A stretch of DNA of 43,185 bases, taken from NCBI GenBank assembly GCA_030672305.1, contig DAOVGR010000041.1:1-43185 (forward strand), read 5' to 3'. Position 1 is the stretch's first letter; each line of letters starts with the position of its first letter. Both the position numbers and the translations under genes were made by a program. Source of the DNA: Thermoplasmatales archaeon (GTDB taxonomy: Archaea; Thermoplasmatota; E2; DHVEG-1). Under the pieces are notes generated by a model. That model had not been told where the DNA came from and did not search any database. It saw nothing but the letters and a program-made list of their open reading frames with translations. Positions 42,648 through 43,185 of the stretch are shown here, one piece after another.

Positions 42648-43185
42648 TTAAATTTCAAACAAAACATCCTTTGGCATATTTAACGTGATGAAATAACCGC
42701 TACCAACTCCTTTTCTCTCCATATTTATTAACTTCAACTTGGAAAATCTCTCTACATGGTTCCTGAGCATCCTATCCCCAAGTCTGCCGTCAGTAGACCT
42801 GTAAAGCTGATATAATTCAGGGTAAAATGTGCCCTTTTTTGGAATCAATCTTAGGATAAATTTTTCCTGGTTGGATAACGCATTTATCACGCTAATCGCT
42901 TTGGCATGTCTTGTCTTATTGAGAATTTCTTTTACATGATCGACACGCACTTTTTTGTCGCCTGTATTGTTGGCTAGTTCCCCTGCTCTAATCAGAGTCT
43001 CTCTAGCTACCCTAACATCGCCTTTCTTTTCCGCTGTAAATTTTGCAAGATAATCTACAGCCTCTTTGTCTACTACATTTTCTTGAAATGCCGCCTCCAC
43101 TCTGGCTTCAACTATCTCCTTCATCTGTTCTGTTGTATATGGGTTGAAAGAAATCTCCCTTAAGGGATAGAGCCTGCTCTTGGTT
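42648..43185 (-). CDS. cdc6: Orc1/Cdc6 replication initiator, second copy (N-terminus beyond window)
   Basis: The 178 visible residues correspond to residues 185-362 of the first copy: TKSRLYPLREISF, then the AAA lid and winged helix. About 11 of the last 158 residues differ (93% identity), with the stop at 42648 and similarity ending at the stop codon. Both copies are in the same orientation, 38.9 kb apart. A 104-nt tract is identical (42910-43013 versus 3986-4089). Downstream non-coding DNA is unrelated to that of copy 1. Confidence 0.9.
   Translation of the reverse strand, partial: TKSRLYPLREISFNPYTTEQMKEIVEARVEAAFQENVVDKEAVDYLAKFTAEKKGDVRVARETLIRAGELANNTGDKKVRVDHVKEILNKTRHAKAISVINALSNQEKFILRLIPKKGTFYPELYQLYRSTDGRLGDRMLRNHVERFSKLKLINMERKGVGSGYFITLNMPKDVLFEI

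Noticed and set aside
1..43185. tRNA or rRNA genes
   Set aside because: No TΨC-like GTTCGAATCC with matching acceptor arms and no conserved rRNA blocks were seen on either strand.

Overview
The window looks like an accessory region of an archaeal genome, most likely euryarchaeal. Thermoplasmata-like or another PKD/NosD-rich lineage fits best, but the species cannot be fixed from the sequence. The archaeal signs are two Orc1/Cdc6 genes, TATA-box promoters (several with so little leader that the mRNA would be leaderless), Shine-Dalgarno (SD) sites of the GGAGG/GGTGA type on other genes, and many secreted PKD, PQQ-propeller and NosD-type surface proteins. The DNA is AT-rich. A less AT-rich block (cdc6, a zinc ribbon protein and the HerA/VirD4 module, about 3.7-5.2 kb and 7.1-10.1 kb) stands out and may have a separate history. 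I saw no tRNA, rRNA or CRISPR array.

Layout. (1) 1-3.7 kb: the start of a leftward gene, a 5'-incomplete TPR/beta-sandwich gene with a small 2-TM protein, then two PD-(D/E)XK nuclease-like genes and an AAA+ ATPase with a degenerate Walker B. (2) 3.7-10.4 kb: orc1/cdc6, a zinc ribbon protein, a GHKL ATPase with a C-terminal HEPN-type motif, and a transfer-type module (small membrane protein, DUF8128-like protein, HerA/VirD4-like ATPase with a nuclease-like tail, 62-aa protein). (3) 10.4-17.5 kb: a GH3 beta-glucosidase, a decayed second copy of the HerA tail plus the 62-aa gene, a membrane-anchored beta-sandwich protein, a metallophosphoesterase, an alkaline-phosphatase/NPP-family enzyme and a membrane protein. 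(4) 17.6-22.8 kb: small Sm-like and nuclease-like genes, a broken nucleotidyltransferase, a KAP P-loop NTPase, a secreted protein and a winged-helix regulator. (5) 22.8-42.6 kb: secreted and surface proteins (carboxypeptidase-regulatory-like, PQQ propellers, paired secreted paralogs, an M28 peptidase-PKD-NosD mosaic) mixed with defence-like genes (Schlafen AlbA_2, DUF5343-TM, HNH) and many decayed genes. (6) The right edge holds the C-terminal half of a second cdc6 in the same orientation.

The most striking signal is non-coding. Eight sites carry a promoter array of about four imperfect 11-12 bp units (types TTACCACTATT, TTTACTATTAT, TTxCxTCTATT, TTCCATTATCT) that abuts a TATA-like box. They lie in front of, and pointing at, the genes for secreted and surface proteins and a few others. 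The roughly one-turn spacing suggests a regulator binding one face of the helix, so this may be an undescribed regulon. Two pairs of these promoters also share 5' leader elements: a hairpin just before the SD, and a C-rich block able to pair with the SD.

Other leads are the direct repeat formed by the two cdc6 copies 38.9 kb apart with a 104-nt identical tract, several genes interrupted by single stop codons while the frame downstream stays intact, an HNH gene between 53-bp direct repeats, and possible AUA/AUU starts.
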